From: Mucilaginibacter sp. KACC 22063
GTDB lineage: Bacteria; Bacteroidota; Bacteroidia; Sphingobacteriales; Sphingobacteriaceae
Assembly: GCF_028736115.1 (NCBI RefSeq)
Contig: NZ_CP117877.1
Coordinates: 2,666,001-2,730,000, forward strand
DNA length: 64,000 nucleotides
Reading direction: 5' to 3'
The notes under the pieces were generated by a model. The model was not told where the DNA came from. It saw only the letters and a list, made by a program, of their open reading frames with translations, and searched no databases. Shown piece by piece: positions 34,055 to 43,191 of the stretch; within the stretch, counting starts at the first letter, position 1, and every line of letters starts with the position of its first letter. Both the position numbers and the translations under genes were made by a program.

Positions 34055-34468
34055 ATGGCACACAAAAAAGGGGCCGGTAGTTCCAAAAACGGCCGTGAGT
34101 CGCATAGCAAACGTTTAGGTATCAAAATTTTCGGTGGTCAGCCTGCAATTGCCGGTAACATCATCGTACGTCAACGTGGTACCAAACACAATCCAGGTCA
34201 AAACGTAGGTATCGGTCGCGATCATACTTTATTTGCTTTGATCGACGGACAAGTAGTTTTCCGCAAGAAAGCTGATAACCGTTCATACGTATCTGTATTA
34301 CCTTTCGAAACTGCACCAGTTGCAGAAGTAGCTGCTCCGGCTTCGGTTGAGGCAGAAGCTCCGAAAGCTAAAAAAGCACCTAAAGCGAAAGCTGAATCTG
34401 CTCCTGCAGTAGAAGAAGCACCTAAGGCTGAGGCTGCCGGTACTGAAACTGAAGTTACAGAAGCTTAA
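34055..34468 (+). CDS. rpmA: 50S ribosomal protein L27 with C-terminal Ala/Lys/Glu/Pro extension
   Basis: A 137-residue form of L27, whose N-terminal tail reaches the peptidyl-transferase centre. Residues 1-85 are the normal protein ([20 protein letters not shown] start, then [22 protein letters not shown]). Residues 86-137 form an extra low-complexity tail of Ala, Pro, Glu and Lys repeats ([13 protein letters not shown]). The usual length is about 85. There is no Firmicutes-type N-terminal extension needing cleavage. A strong terminator follows 20 bp after the stop. A C-terminal disordered extension on L27 may be lineage-specific. Confidence 0.98.
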   Translation: MAHKKGAGSSKNGRESHSKRLGIKIFGGQPAIAGNIIVRQRGTKHNPGQNVGIGRDHTLFALIDGQVVFRKKADNRSYVSVLPFETAPVAEVAAPASVEAEAPKAKKAPKAKAESAPAVEEAPKAEAAGTETEVTEA

Positions 34469-34488
34469 TTTTAGAAATCCGATATTTT

Positions 34489-34525
34489 AAAGCCCGTTGC
34501 CGAAAGGTAACGGGCTTTGTTTTTT
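34489..34525 (+). terminator. intrinsic terminator of rplU-rpmA
   Basis: A 13-bp perfect stem (34489-34501 with 34506-34518) carries a GAAA tetraloop and is followed by GTTTTTT. Confidence 0.95.
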
Positions 34526-34636
34526 AAGTGGTGCCTGAAATAGCGTTTAAGGTAACTTTAAGTTTATGCAATAGGTAGTTTTTAATTGTTTAATACCTTA
34601 AAACGCTATTTTAGCAACCGGACTAAAACTTTACTT

Positions 34637-35350
34637 ATGAAATTTAAGATTGCAGCTATTACGGTAATTGCGTTGCTAGTATTTTTTAAAGCGCAGGCGC
34701 AAACCGTTAATGAGTTTTCGATGTGGGGGGCATGGTTTCATACGCAAAAGTTTTCGGAACACTGGGGTGGTGTTTTTGATGCACAGTTTCGATCTGCAGA
34801 TAATGTTGCTTATCTGAAACACCCACTGTTAAGGCCAGGGCTGAGTTACTACTTCAAGAAAAATAAAATTGCTACTGTAGGCTACCTGTTTACAGGTACT
34901 CATCGCAAAACAGCAACAGAAAATACTTTCAGAACAGAGAACCGGGTATGGGAGCAATTTATTTATACCCATAAGATACAACGTACCGCCATGCAGCATC
35001 GTTTTAGGTTAGAGCAGCGCTTTGTTGATAAACTGGGTACAAGCGATGCATTTTTTGCGCAGCGTTTAAGATATTTTGCACGCGGTGTTGTGCCTGTAAA
35101 AAAACAACAAGAATTTGTTAAAGGCCTATTTGTGGCATTACAAAATGAGACATTTATCAATGTGCAAAACAAAGATAAAACTAATGGTAATGTGTTTGAC
35201 CAAAACCGGGCTTACGTAGCTTTTGGTTATCGCCTAAGTAAAGCAATTGACATTGAAACAGGCTATTTAAACCAGTTTATAAAACAGGTGGAAACTAATA
35301 CCATGAACCACGTATTGCAGGTGGCTTTGTATACCAGGTTTGGCAATTAA
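34637..35350 (+). CDS. DUF2490 family outer-membrane-like protein
   Basis: A 237-residue secreted protein. The start at 34637 gives a clean signal peptide (MKFKIAAITVIALLVFFKAQ, cleaved near AQA); the longer frame from 34586 has an implausible N-terminus. Aromatic beta strands with short turns (WGAWFHTQKFSEHWGGVFDA, RYFARGVVPV) and a final aromatic-Arg-Phe-Gly-Asn end suggest a small outer-membrane beta-barrel. The pattern fits DUF2490, common in Bacteroidota, with no known function. It is monocistronic between two terminators. Confidence 0.75.
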   Translation: MKFKIAAITVIALLVFFKAQAQTVNEFSMWGAWFHTQKFSEHWGGVFDAQFRSADNVAYLKHPLLRPGLSYYFKKNKIATVGYLFTGTHRKTATENTFRTENRVWEQFIYTHKIQRTAMQHRFRLEQRFVDKLGTSDAFFAQRLRYFARGVVPVKKQQEFVKGLFVALQNETFINVQNKDKTNGNVFDQNRAYVAFGYRLSKAIDIETGYLNQFIKQVETNTMNHVLQVALYTRFGN

Positions 35351-35386
35351 AAGAAAACGCTCGTTAATATTAACAAGCGTTTTCTT
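35351..35386. terminator. bidirectional terminator between DUF2490 and polyprenyl synthase genes
   Basis: An 11-bp perfect stem (35351-35361 with 35376-35386) starts immediately after the DUF2490 stop codon and serves both convergent genes. Confidence 0.85.
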
Positions 35387-35392
35387 TATGCT

Positions 35393-36367
35393 TTATTTAT
35401 CGCGGTTTAACAGGCTCTCCGCAAACTCGTATAAATACTGCTTTCTTTCTGTCGAAAGGTTGATATTGTTTAACGCCTCATATGCTGCTGAAGCATATTT
35501 CTGCATAGCAAATTCGGCAGCTGCTTTAATGTTGAGGTTGTTATAAATAGCAGTTACTGCCGCGACCTTTTCTGCCGGGTCAAATTGTTTTACTGATAAC
35601 CAGTAGTCCAGTTGTTGCAGGTTTTCATCTTGCGCGGTTTCCAGCGCTTTAATTAGTAACCATGTTTTTTTATTGGCCATAATATCGCCACCAACCTGCT
35701 TACCGAATTTTTCAGGATCGCCGTAAACATCTAATATATCATCCTGTAACTGGAAAGCAATGCCCAACTGCTCGCCGAATGTATAGAGCAAATCGGCATT
35801 TGGCTGATCGGCACCGCCAACCAATGCACCAATTTTTAATGCACCACCTAAAACCACAGCGGTTTTAAGCCTTATCATTTCCAGATATTCGTCAAGCTGT
35901 ACATTTTCCTGCTGCTCAAACTGCATATCAATCTGCTGGCCTTCGCATACAGCTGTAGCGGTAATGTTAAATACTTCCATTACCGGGCGAAGTATAGCAT
36001 CATTTACCTGCATCATCAGCTTATAGCCTTCAACCAGCATAGCATCACCAGACAAGATGCCAACGTTTTGGTTCCATTTCTGATGCACAGTGGCTTTACC
36101 ACGGCGCAATGGTGCATTATCCATAATGTCGTCATGCATCAGCGTAAAGTTATGGAACACCTCAATAGCCAGGGCAGGAGGTATGGCTGCGTTAATATCG
36201 CCTCCAAACAGATCGGTAGCCATCAGCACCAGTGCAGGGCGCAGGCGCTTACCGCCAATGGATAAAATATAACTTATTGGTTCATAAAGATCGGCCGGGT
36301 GACTTGGGTAATTAAGTTTATTAACAGCATCTTCAATTATGATCTGCAGATCTTTTAATGTGGTCAT
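35393..36367 (-). CDS. trans-polyprenyl diphosphate synthase
   Basis: A 324-residue all-helical prenyltransferase that condenses isopentenyl diphosphate onto an allylic primer. The first aspartate-rich motif DDIMD is at 79-83 (LMHDDIMDNAPLRRG) and the second, DDILD, at 209-213 (FQLQDDILDVYGD). GGKRLRP (38-44) binds the pyrophosphate. Chain length is set by residues before the first motif (EVFHNFTLMHDD) and cannot be fixed by eye; it could make FPP, GGPP or the menaquinone side chain. It lies 18 bp after RNase R in the same direction. Confidence 0.93.
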   Translation of the reverse strand: MTTLKDLQIIIEDAVNKLNYPSHPADLYEPISYILSIGGKRLRPALVLMATDLFGGDINAAIPPALAIEVFHNFTLMHDDIMDNAPLRRGKATVHQKWNQNVGILSGDAMLVEGYKLMMQVNDAILRPVMEVFNITATAVCEGQQIDMQFEQQENVQLDEYLEMIRLKTAVVLGGALKIGALVGGADQPNADLLYTFGEQLGIAFQLQDDILDVYGDPEKFGKQVGGDIMANKKTWLLIKALETAQDENLQQLDYWLSVKQFDPAEKVAAVTAIYNNLNIKAAAEFAMQKYASAAYEALNNINLSTERKQYLYEFAESLLNRDK

Positions 36368-36385
36368 ATATATTTTTAGAAAGCG

Positions 36386-38524
36386 TTAATCGATCACTAA
36401 TGAGAAATCGATCTGCTTTTTGGTCAAATCTACGTTTTTAACCTTAATCCGGACTTCATCGCCCAGCTGATAAACCTTCTTTTTTCGCTGCCCGATGATC
36501 GCATAGTTCTTTTCATCAAGTGTATAAAAATCGTCGGATATATCGCGCAGGCGTATCATACCCTCGCATTTGTTCTCAATGATTTCTACATACATGCCCC
36601 AATCCGTAACTCCTGATATAACCCCGCTGAACACAGTACCAACTTGATTTTGCAGGTATTCAGCCTGTTTATATTTTACTGAAGCACGTTCGGCGTCAGC
36701 GGCCTTCTTCTCCATCTCAGAACTATGCTGGCAAAGCTTTTCGTAATGCTCGGCATTTGCAGACTGGCCGCCATTCAAGTAATGAAACAATAAACGATGA
36801 ACCATTACATCGGGATAGCGGCGAATGGGAGAGGTGAAATGCGTATAGTGATCAAAGGCAAGGCCGTAATGGCTGGAGCTTTTAGTAGTGTAAATAGCCT
36901 TAGCCATTGACCGTATGGCCAAATGCGTTAACACGTTCTGCTCTTTTTTACCTTCTACATCTTCCATCAGGTAATTCAGTGATTTAGCTATCTCTTTATC
37001 ATTTTTAGTATTGATACGATAGCCGAAACGGGATGCAAATTGTGCAAAAGAAGCCAGCGCCTCAGGTTTAGGCGAGTCATGCACACGATAAACAAAAGTA
37101 TACTTGTGTTTGCCTTTACCTTTTTTGCTTACGAACTCGGCAACTTTACGGTTGGCAAGCAACATAAAATCTTCGATAAGCTTATGGGCGTCTTTACGCT
37201 CTTTTACATAAACGCCGATAGGTTTACCATGATCGTCCAGCTTAAACTTAACCTCGGTGGTTTCAAAGCTGATGGCACCCATTTTAAACTTCCGCTCACG
37301 AAGGACGTAAGCCAGTTCATTTAGTTTTAATAACTCTTCGCTGTGATCGCCTGTCTTATTATCGAGTATATCCTGTACCTCTTCATAAGTAAACCTGCGG
37401 TTAGAGTGGATGACTGTTTTACCGAACCATTCATCTACGATGTTTGCCCTTTCATCCATTTCAAATACAGCTGCAAAACACAGCTTATCTTCGTTAGGAC
37501 GCAAAGAACATAAACCATTAGAAAGTCGTTCAGGTAGCATAGGGATCACACGGTCTACCAGGTAAACAGAAGTGCCGCGGTCAAATGCTTCGCGGTCCAA
37601 AGCAGAATCCGGCTCAATATAATGCGCCACATCTGCAATATGTACTCCAACTTCATAATTACCATTTTCAAGCACTTTAAATGAAATCGCATCATCAAAG
37701 TCCTTGGCATCAAACGGGTCAATTGTAAAAGTCAGCACGTTACGAAAGTCTCTACGGCGTGCAATTTCTTCTTTAGTAATTACATCTGAAATGGCTTCGG
37801 CATCTTGCTCAACCTCTTTGGGGAATGATAGTGGAAAACCATACTCGGCAAGTATGGCGTTCATTTCCGTATCGTTCTCACCCTGTATACCTAAAATATT
37901 TTTAATCTTACCAATCGGATTTTTTGCTTCAGGCGGCCAATCGGTAATTTCGGCAACGGCTTTCATGCCATTTTTTGCACCATTTAAACTATCGCCCGGT
38001 ATAAAAATATCGTGCAGCATTTTACGGTCGTCCGGAACAAAGAATGCAAACCGTTCCGACAGTTTTACAATACCTGTAAACTCTGTTTTAGCACGTTTAA
38101 TGATCTCTATTACTTCGCCTTCTTTTCGCTTGCCTTTGCTTTTGACATACACATATATCTTTACACGGTCGCCGTTTAAAGCGGTGCGCAGCTTACGGGG
38201 AGCTATATAAATATCGCTTTCGTCAGGGTCGTCTGTGATGATAAACGCAGAACCATCGTTAGTCATATCAACGCGGCCTTCAACAAACGTTTTAAGTTCA
38301 AGTAATTGAAATTTACCCTTTGAAATTTCTTTTAATACACCATTTCTGGTTTCTTCTTTTAATATATCAAGTATAATTTCCCTCGAATCAGGGTCACGGA
38401 CATTCAGTTTTGAAGATACTTGCTTGTAATTAAGCGGCTGGTTGCCATTTTGCTCAAACACATCCATGATGAGCTGAGTAAGTACCTGCTTTACCGAATT
38501 ATTACTGCTTTTCTTTTTTGACAT
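36386..38524 (-). CDS. rnr: ribonuclease R
   Basis: A 712-residue 3'-5' exoribonuclease of the RNB family that degrades structured RNA. An N-terminal winged-helix domain (about 8-75) and OB-fold cold-shock domains precede the RNB catalytic block, marked by FTIDPFDAKDFDDAISF with the metal-binding aspartates. A C-terminal S1 domain starts at GTVFSGVISGVTDWGMYVEI. It ends soon after the S1 fold, lacking the long basic tail of the E. coli enzyme. The start at 38524 (MSKKKSSNNSVKQ) is preferred over an in-frame codon 57 bp upstream because the added residues are unlike the family. Confidence 0.95.
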   Translation of the reverse strand: MSKKKSSNNSVKQVLTQLIMDVFEQNGNQPLNYKQVSSKLNVRDPDSREIILDILKEETRNGVLKEISKGKFQLLELKTFVEGRVDMTNDGSAFIITDDPDESDIYIAPRKLRTALNGDRVKIYVYVKSKGKRKEGEVIEIIKRAKTEFTGIVKLSERFAFFVPDDRKMLHDIFIPGDSLNGAKNGMKAVAEITDWPPEAKNPIGKIKNILGIQGENDTEMNAILAEYGFPLSFPKEVEQDAEAISDVITKEEIARRRDFRNVLTFTIDPFDAKDFDDAISFKVLENGNYEVGVHIADVAHYIEPDSALDREAFDRGTSVYLVDRVIPMLPERLSNGLCSLRPNEDKLCFAAVFEMDERANIVDEWFGKTVIHSNRRFTYEEVQDILDNKTGDHSEELLKLNELAYVLRERKFKMGAISFETTEVKFKLDDHGKPIGVYVKERKDAHKLIEDFMLLANRKVAEFVSKKGKGKHKYTFVYRVHDSPKPEALASFAQFASRFGYRINTKNDKEIAKSLNYLMEDVEGKKEQNVLTHLAIRSMAKAIYTTKSSSHYGLAFDHYTHFTSPIRRYPDVMVHRLLFHYLNGGQSANAEHYEKLCQHSSEMEKKAADAERASVKYKQAEYLQNQVGTVFSGVISGVTDWGMYVEIIENKCEGMIRLRDISDDFYTLDEKNYAIIGQRKKKVYQLGDEVRIKVKNVDLTKKQIDFSLVID

Positions 38525-38624
38525 AGATAGTTTACTAACAGGACTAAGATACTCTATTACTTGCCATACAGCAAGCAACAAGTGCTACTATGTAGTAACG
38601 TAAATATAGCTCTGCTGTTTAAAG

Positions 38625-39323
38625 TTATACTATGGTAATTAAATCGTCGGGTATTAATTCTTCACCACGGTATCGTTTCAAGAGTTGTGCTGTAGCAACT
38701 ACGTCCTTTTGGCAATAAGCACATATACGTTCAAGTTGGTTTTCAACCCAGTAGACGTGGCCTACCATACTGCCATCAATATCATCTTTAGGAGTAGGAA
38801 TATTAAATATGGCCGCCAGTAAATTTAAAGAAGTGTAGTTTTTATAGTCGCCGCATTTCCATAACTCCATAGTATCCAGGTGCGCTATTTCCCAGGGCTT
38901 TTTACCATGTAACTGTAATTGGATAGGCATTGGTACTGCATTGACCAGCATACGACGGCAGATGTACGGAAAGTCGAACTCTTTAGCGTTATGCCCGCAA
39001 AGAATCAAATTAGGGCTGACACCGCTAAGCATATGCGCAAAATCGATCAAAAGTTCTTTTTCGTTATGCCCCCCAAAGGATTTCACACGCAAACCACCCG
39101 CGGTAGTAAATATGCCAACTGATATGCAAATGATCTTACCAAATTCTGAAAGTATACCAGCGTTGCGGTAATATTCAGCAGCGGTTTCTTCTTTGCGCTG
39201 GTATTGTGTTTTCTTGTCCCATAACGTTTGCATTAATGGCGGCATCTCATCAAAACTGGCGTGCTGCGGCACCGTTTCAATGTCAATCACCATGATATTA
39301 TGCAGATCGTAACTTTCGAGCAT
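38625..39323 (-). CDS. predicted 3'-5' exonuclease related to DNA polymerase B proofreading domain
   Basis: A 232-residue DEDDy-type exonuclease. ExoI is MVIDIETVP (11-19), ExoII lies near LILCGHNAKEFDFPYICRRM, and ExoIII ends in the YCQKDVVATAQL region near the C-terminus. The protein is a free-standing exonuclease domain without polymerase. Its biological target in Bacteroidota is not established. It is 101 bp upstream of rnr on the same strand, suggesting a possible nucleic-acid-processing unit. Confidence 0.88.
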   Translation of the reverse strand: MLESYDLHNIMVIDIETVPQHASFDEMPPLMQTLWDKKTQYQRKEETAAEYYRNAGILSEFGKIICISVGIFTTAGGLRVKSFGGHNEKELLIDFAHMLSGVSPNLILCGHNAKEFDFPYICRRMLVNAVPMPIQLQLHGKKPWEIAHLDTMELWKCGDYKNYTSLNLLAAIFNIPTPKDDIDGSMVGHVYWVENQLERICAYCQKDVVATAQLLKRYRGEELIPDDLITIV

Positions 39324-39468
39324 TTATATATAATTATGTGTTACAAACTTAGAAAATTAATAATGTTGCTGCGTATTTAATAAGCATAATGAGTATAAAA
39401 ATCATATATGATATAATTTTTATAATTTTACAACGTATTAGAAATTACATCAACCGTAAAACATTTGC

Positions 39469-40194
39469 ATGAAAATTAACAAATTATCAATTGTAATACC
39501 TGCATATAACGAAGCCCGTACCATACATCTTATTCTGAATAAGATCAAAGCAGTAGAATTAATTGATGATATTGAAAAAGAAGTGATTATTGTAAATGAT
39601 TGTTCTAAGGATGATACCGAACAGGCTATCTCTCGTTATCAGCAGCAAAACCCTGACTTAAATATCCAATACTTTAAGCACGAAGTTAATAAAGGTAAAG
39701 GCGCTGCTTTACATACCGGCATTGCAAAAGCTACCGGCGATTATGTGATCATTCAGGACGCTGACCTTGAATACGACCCTGCAGAATATAATGACCTTTT
39801 AAAACCAATCTGTAGTGGATTTGCAGATGTGGTATACGGCTCGCGCTTTATGGGCAGCAACCCACACCGTATTTTGTTCTTTTGGCACACGATAGGTAAC
39901 AGGTGGTTAACATTTGCATCAAACATGTTTGCAAACATGAACCTTACAGACATGGAAACCTGTTATAAGTTATTCGACCGCAAGCTGATACAATCGCTCA
40001 ATCTTCAGGAAAAACGCTTCGGTTTTGAGCCGGAAGTTACCCTCAAGCTTTCACGCATACCTAACTTACGCTTATATGAAGTGGGTATTTCTTACTATGG
40101 CCGTACTTACGACGAAGGTAAGAAAATAGGGTGGAAGGATGGTTTCCGGGCGATATGGTGTATCCTGAAATACGGAATGTTTAAGGCGAAGTAG
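39469..40194 (+). CDS. family 2 glycosyltransferase (DPM1/dolichol-phosphate-glucose-like)
   Basis: A 241-residue GT-A enzyme without membrane helices. The N-terminus KLSIVIPAYNEARTI, EVIIVNDCSKDDT and the metal motif QDADLEYDP (about 95-103) are clear. NKGKGAALHTGIAKATGDYV and GSRFMGSNPHR are characteristic of polyprenyl-phosphate sugar synthases. It is monocistronic, with an AT-rich promoter region upstream and a REP-like palindrome downstream. The sugar and the acceptor are unknown. Confidence 0.9.
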   Translation: MKINKLSIVIPAYNEARTIHLILNKIKAVELIDDIEKEVIIVNDCSKDDTEQAISRYQQQNPDLNIQYFKHEVNKGKGAALHTGIAKATGDYVIIQDADLEYDPAEYNDLLKPICSGFADVVYGSRFMGSNPHRILFFWHTIGNRWLTFASNMFANMNLTDMETCYKLFDRKLIQSLNLQEKRFGFEPEVTLKLSRIPNLRLYEVGISYYGRTYDEGKKIGWKDGFRAIWCILKYGMFKAK

Positions 40195-40204
40195 AAGAAC
40201 AGGC

Positions 40205-40290
40205 TGTCATGACGAACTTGTTTCGGCATCTCAAATATAGGTTCTTATGCTAACTTTTTGCTGGGATGCTGAAACAAGTTCAGCATGACA
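40205..40290. repeat. REP-like palindrome pair (family B)
   Basis: Arms 40205-40230 and 40265-40290 are inverted copies of the TGTCATG.CGAACTTGTTTC motif found at 33037-33110, here between convergent genes, and may act as a terminator. Confidence 0.8.
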
Positions 40291-40296
40291 AATCTT

Positions 40297-40701
40297 TTAC
40301 TTTATCATCACGCCGGGCTTATTCAAAATTGGAAGCTTAATAAAGTTTGATTCCACTACGCTTTCTGGTAAGAAGATAAACTTCTTATCAAAAATTTCGC
40401 GGCCGATGTAATAGCTTAACCAGTACTCGTTGCTTAACCCAAATGTAGCTTCATCTATGGGTTCAATTAAAGCAAATGCTCCTGCTTCAATATGCGGTAT
40501 CATGTGGCGCAATACAGACGTTTTAACCTGTTCGCCGTTTTTTTCGCCGTAACCTTTTGATGTGATCAGCACGTTTTCAATTGGCTGATCTTTAAGGTTA
40601 ATTACGTACACATACCATAGCTTGCTTTCTACACTTTCTTTCTCCAATGCTACTGCTATGGCTATATCCTCAACTATATTTTCGGGAAGGTCTTTTTTCA
40701 T
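40297..40701 (-). CDS. hypothetical protein
   Basis: A 134-residue soluble acidic protein. The pattern of alternating hydrophobic strands (ESKLWYVYVINLKDQPIENVLITSKGYGE, GAFALIEPIDEATFG) suggests a single compact beta-rich domain. There is no signal peptide or recognised motif. It follows topA by 46 bp on the same strand and may be co-transcribed. Function unknown. Confidence 0.7.
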   Translation of the reverse strand: MKKDLPENIVEDIAIAVALEKESVESKLWYVYVINLKDQPIENVLITSKGYGEKNGEQVKTSVLRHMIPHIEAGAFALIEPIDEATFGLSNEYWLSYYIGREIFDKKFIFLPESVVESNFIKLPILNKPGVMIK

Positions 40702-40747
40702 AATTTCTGAACAATATCCGCAAATGCGAAGCTGTTAGTTTTCGCAA

Positions 40748-43072
40748 TTATTTTTTCTTTGCGAATTTCTTGCCAGCTTTCTTAGGTTCTTTCTCCATTG
40801 CATCTGCCAGTGCCTTACATTCATCATAAGTAAGGGATTGCGGTTCTTTACCTTTTGGTATCTTAACGTTTAACTTGCCAAACTCGATATAAGGCCCCCA
40901 GCGACCGTTCAAAATTTTAACATCCGGATTTTCGTCAAACGTTTTGATCAGCTTTTCAGCATCTTTTTTACGCTTTTCCTGTATAATCTCAATGGCTTGC
41001 TGTTCGCTTACATCTAAAGGATCAATACCCTTTGGCAACGAGTAAAATGCGCTGTTGTGGCGTATATAAGGGCCGAACTTTCCGATGGCAACCGTCATAT
41101 CCTTCTCCTCGAACACACCTACTTTTTTAGGAAGTTTAAATAGCTCAAGCGCATCTTCAAGCGTAATGGTTTCGATCATCTGACCGGCACGCAAACTTGC
41201 GTACAGTTTCTGCTCATCGTCATTATCGCCAACTTGTACAAACGGACCGTAACGACCTATGCGAACCGAAACCTTTTTGCCATTTTCAGGATGTACGCCC
41301 AAATCGCGTTCACCGCGGGCTTTGTCGGCATTCTGAATAGTGCTTTCCACTTCCTGGTGGAACGGGTCATAAAACTTACGGATCATGTCGGTCCATTCCT
41401 TCATGCCCTGAGCAATCTCATCAAATTGCTTTTCAACGTTTGCTGTAAAGTGAAAATCAACTATGCCATTAAAGTACTGAACAAGAAAGTCGTTTACCAC
41501 GGCACCAATATCAGTAGGAAACATTTTTCCTTTTTCGGCACCTGTGATTTCAGACTTTTCTTCTTTCCTGATCTCGCCGCTCTTTAAGGTCAGTACTTTA
41601 TAGTTACGCTGTTTGCCTTCACGCTCTTCTTTAACTACATAACCGCGATTTTGTATAGTTGAAATAGTAGGAGCGTAGGTAGATGGCCGGCCAATGCCTA
41701 ACTCTTCCAGTTTTTTTACAAGGCTTGCTTCAGTATAACGTGCAGGTGGCCTTGAGTAACGCTCTGTAGCGGTCATTTCCTGCAAAGCCAATTGCTGACC
41801 TTTGGTAAGCGGTGGCAACATAGCATTATCACCATCTTGCGGGTTTTCCTCATCCTCATCAGATGACTCCAGATACACCTTCAGGAAGCCGTCAAACTTC
41901 ATTACCTCGCCGTTGGCTACCAACTCCTCACTTCGGGTTGAGATGCCGATACGGGCAACTGTACGCTCAAATTGGGCTTCGCTCATTTGAGATGCAATGG
42001 CGCGTTTCCAGATCAGTTCGTATAAACGCTTTTCGGCGGAATCGCCGTCAGTGGTATGTTCGTTAAAATATGTAGGACGGATAGCCTCGTGCGCTTCCTG
42101 TGCATTAGCAGATTTGGTTTTGTATTTACGCTGCTGATGATATTGCGGACCGTATGCAGATACAATTTCTTGTGCTGCGGCCTGTAATGCCGTATCAGAA
42201 AGGTTAACCGAATCGGTACGCATGTAAGTGATCTTACCCGATTCATATAGCTTTTGAGCAACCGTCATGGTACGCGAAACAGAGAAGCCCAGTTTACGGC
42301 TGGCTTCCTGTTGAAGCGTAGATGTGGTAAACGGAGCAGCTGGAGCACGTTTAGCAGGCTTAGTTTCCAGTGAATTAACTGTAAAGTTGGCTGCAATACA
42401 ATCGTTTAAAAACTTCTCTGCCTGTTCCTGGGTAGAAAAACGTTCGCCTAACTCAGCTTTAAATGCTTCACGGCCTTTACCGAAAATTGCTACAATTTTA
42501 AAAGCAGGTTCGGCCTTAAATTTATTGATCTCACGCTCGCGTTCTACGATCAAACGTACCGCTACCGATTGTACACGCCCTGCCGAAAGCGAAGGTTTAA
42601 CCTTTTTCCAAAGCACTGGGGATAGTTCGAAACCTACTAAACGGTCGAGCACACGGCGTGCCTGCTGTGCATTAACCAGGTTGTAGTTAATTTTACGCGG
42701 ATTTTCAATTGCACGTAAAATGGCCGGTTTAGTGATTTCGTGAAAAACAATACGTTTTGTATTGTTATCCTTTAAGCCTAAGGTTTCAAATAAGTGCCAC
42801 GAGATTGCTTCACCCTCGCGGTCCTCATCGGAAGCAAGCCATACCGTTTCAGCTTCCTTGGCAAGTTTTTTCAACTCGTTCACTACCTGCTTTTTATCGG
42901 CAGGAACCTCATACTTCTGCTGGAAATTGTGTGCGATATCTATGGCATCTTCAGACTTTACCAGATCACGGATATGCCCATAGCTCGACTTTACAGTAAA
43001 GTCTTTGCCCAGATACCCTTCAATGGTTTTAGCTTTAGCGGGTGATTCAACTATCAATAAATTTTTAGCCAT
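40748..43072 (-). CDS. topA: DNA topoisomerase I
   Basis: A 774-residue type IA topoisomerase that relaxes negative supercoils. The Toprim domain opens with LLIVESPAKAKTI (5-17) and includes ASDEDREGEAI (80-90). The active-site tyrosine is Y283 in GKITYMRTDS, and ARRVLDRLVGFELSP is typical. The C-terminus (about 590-760) carries repeats such as IGRYGPFVQVG, IGKFGPYIRHN and NGRWGPYIEFG, the TOPRIM_C/Topo_C_Rpt form, in place of classical four-cysteine zinc fingers. It ends in a Lys-rich tail. Confidence 0.97.
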   Translation of the reverse strand: MAKNLLIVESPAKAKTIEGYLGKDFTVKSSYGHIRDLVKSEDAIDIAHNFQQKYEVPADKKQVVNELKKLAKEAETVWLASDEDREGEAISWHLFETLGLKDNNTKRIVFHEITKPAILRAIENPRKINYNLVNAQQARRVLDRLVGFELSPVLWKKVKPSLSAGRVQSVAVRLIVEREREINKFKAEPAFKIVAIFGKGREAFKAELGERFSTQEQAEKFLNDCIAANFTVNSLETKPAKRAPAAPFTTSTLQQEASRKLGFSVSRTMTVAQKLYESGKITYMRTDSVNLSDTALQAAAQEIVSAYGPQYHQQRKYKTKSANAQEAHEAIRPTYFNEHTTDGDSAEKRLYELIWKRAIASQMSEAQFERTVARIGISTRSEELVANGEVMKFDGFLKVYLESSDEDEENPQDGDNAMLPPLTKGQQLALQEMTATERYSRPPARYTEASLVKKLEELGIGRPSTYAPTISTIQNRGYVVKEEREGKQRNYKVLTLKSGEIRKEEKSEITGAEKGKMFPTDIGAVVNDFLVQYFNGIVDFHFTANVEKQFDEIAQGMKEWTDMIRKFYDPFHQEVESTIQNADKARGERDLGVHPENGKKVSVRIGRYGPFVQVGDNDDEQKLYASLRAGQMIETITLEDALELFKLPKKVGVFEEKDMTVAIGKFGPYIRHNSAFYSLPKGIDPLDVSEQQAIEIIQEKRKKDAEKLIKTFDENPDVKILNGRWGPYIEFGKLNVKIPKGKEPQSLTYDECKALADAMEKEPKKAGKKFAKKK

Positions 43073-43191
43073 TAACGGTCATTTTTCTGCAAATAAACAC
43101 AAAGAAACTGAAACACAAATTTTGCCGGCAAAAAATGTAACAGTATTTACGATGAAATGATTGGATATGATTTTATATAAGCGCGGTAATT

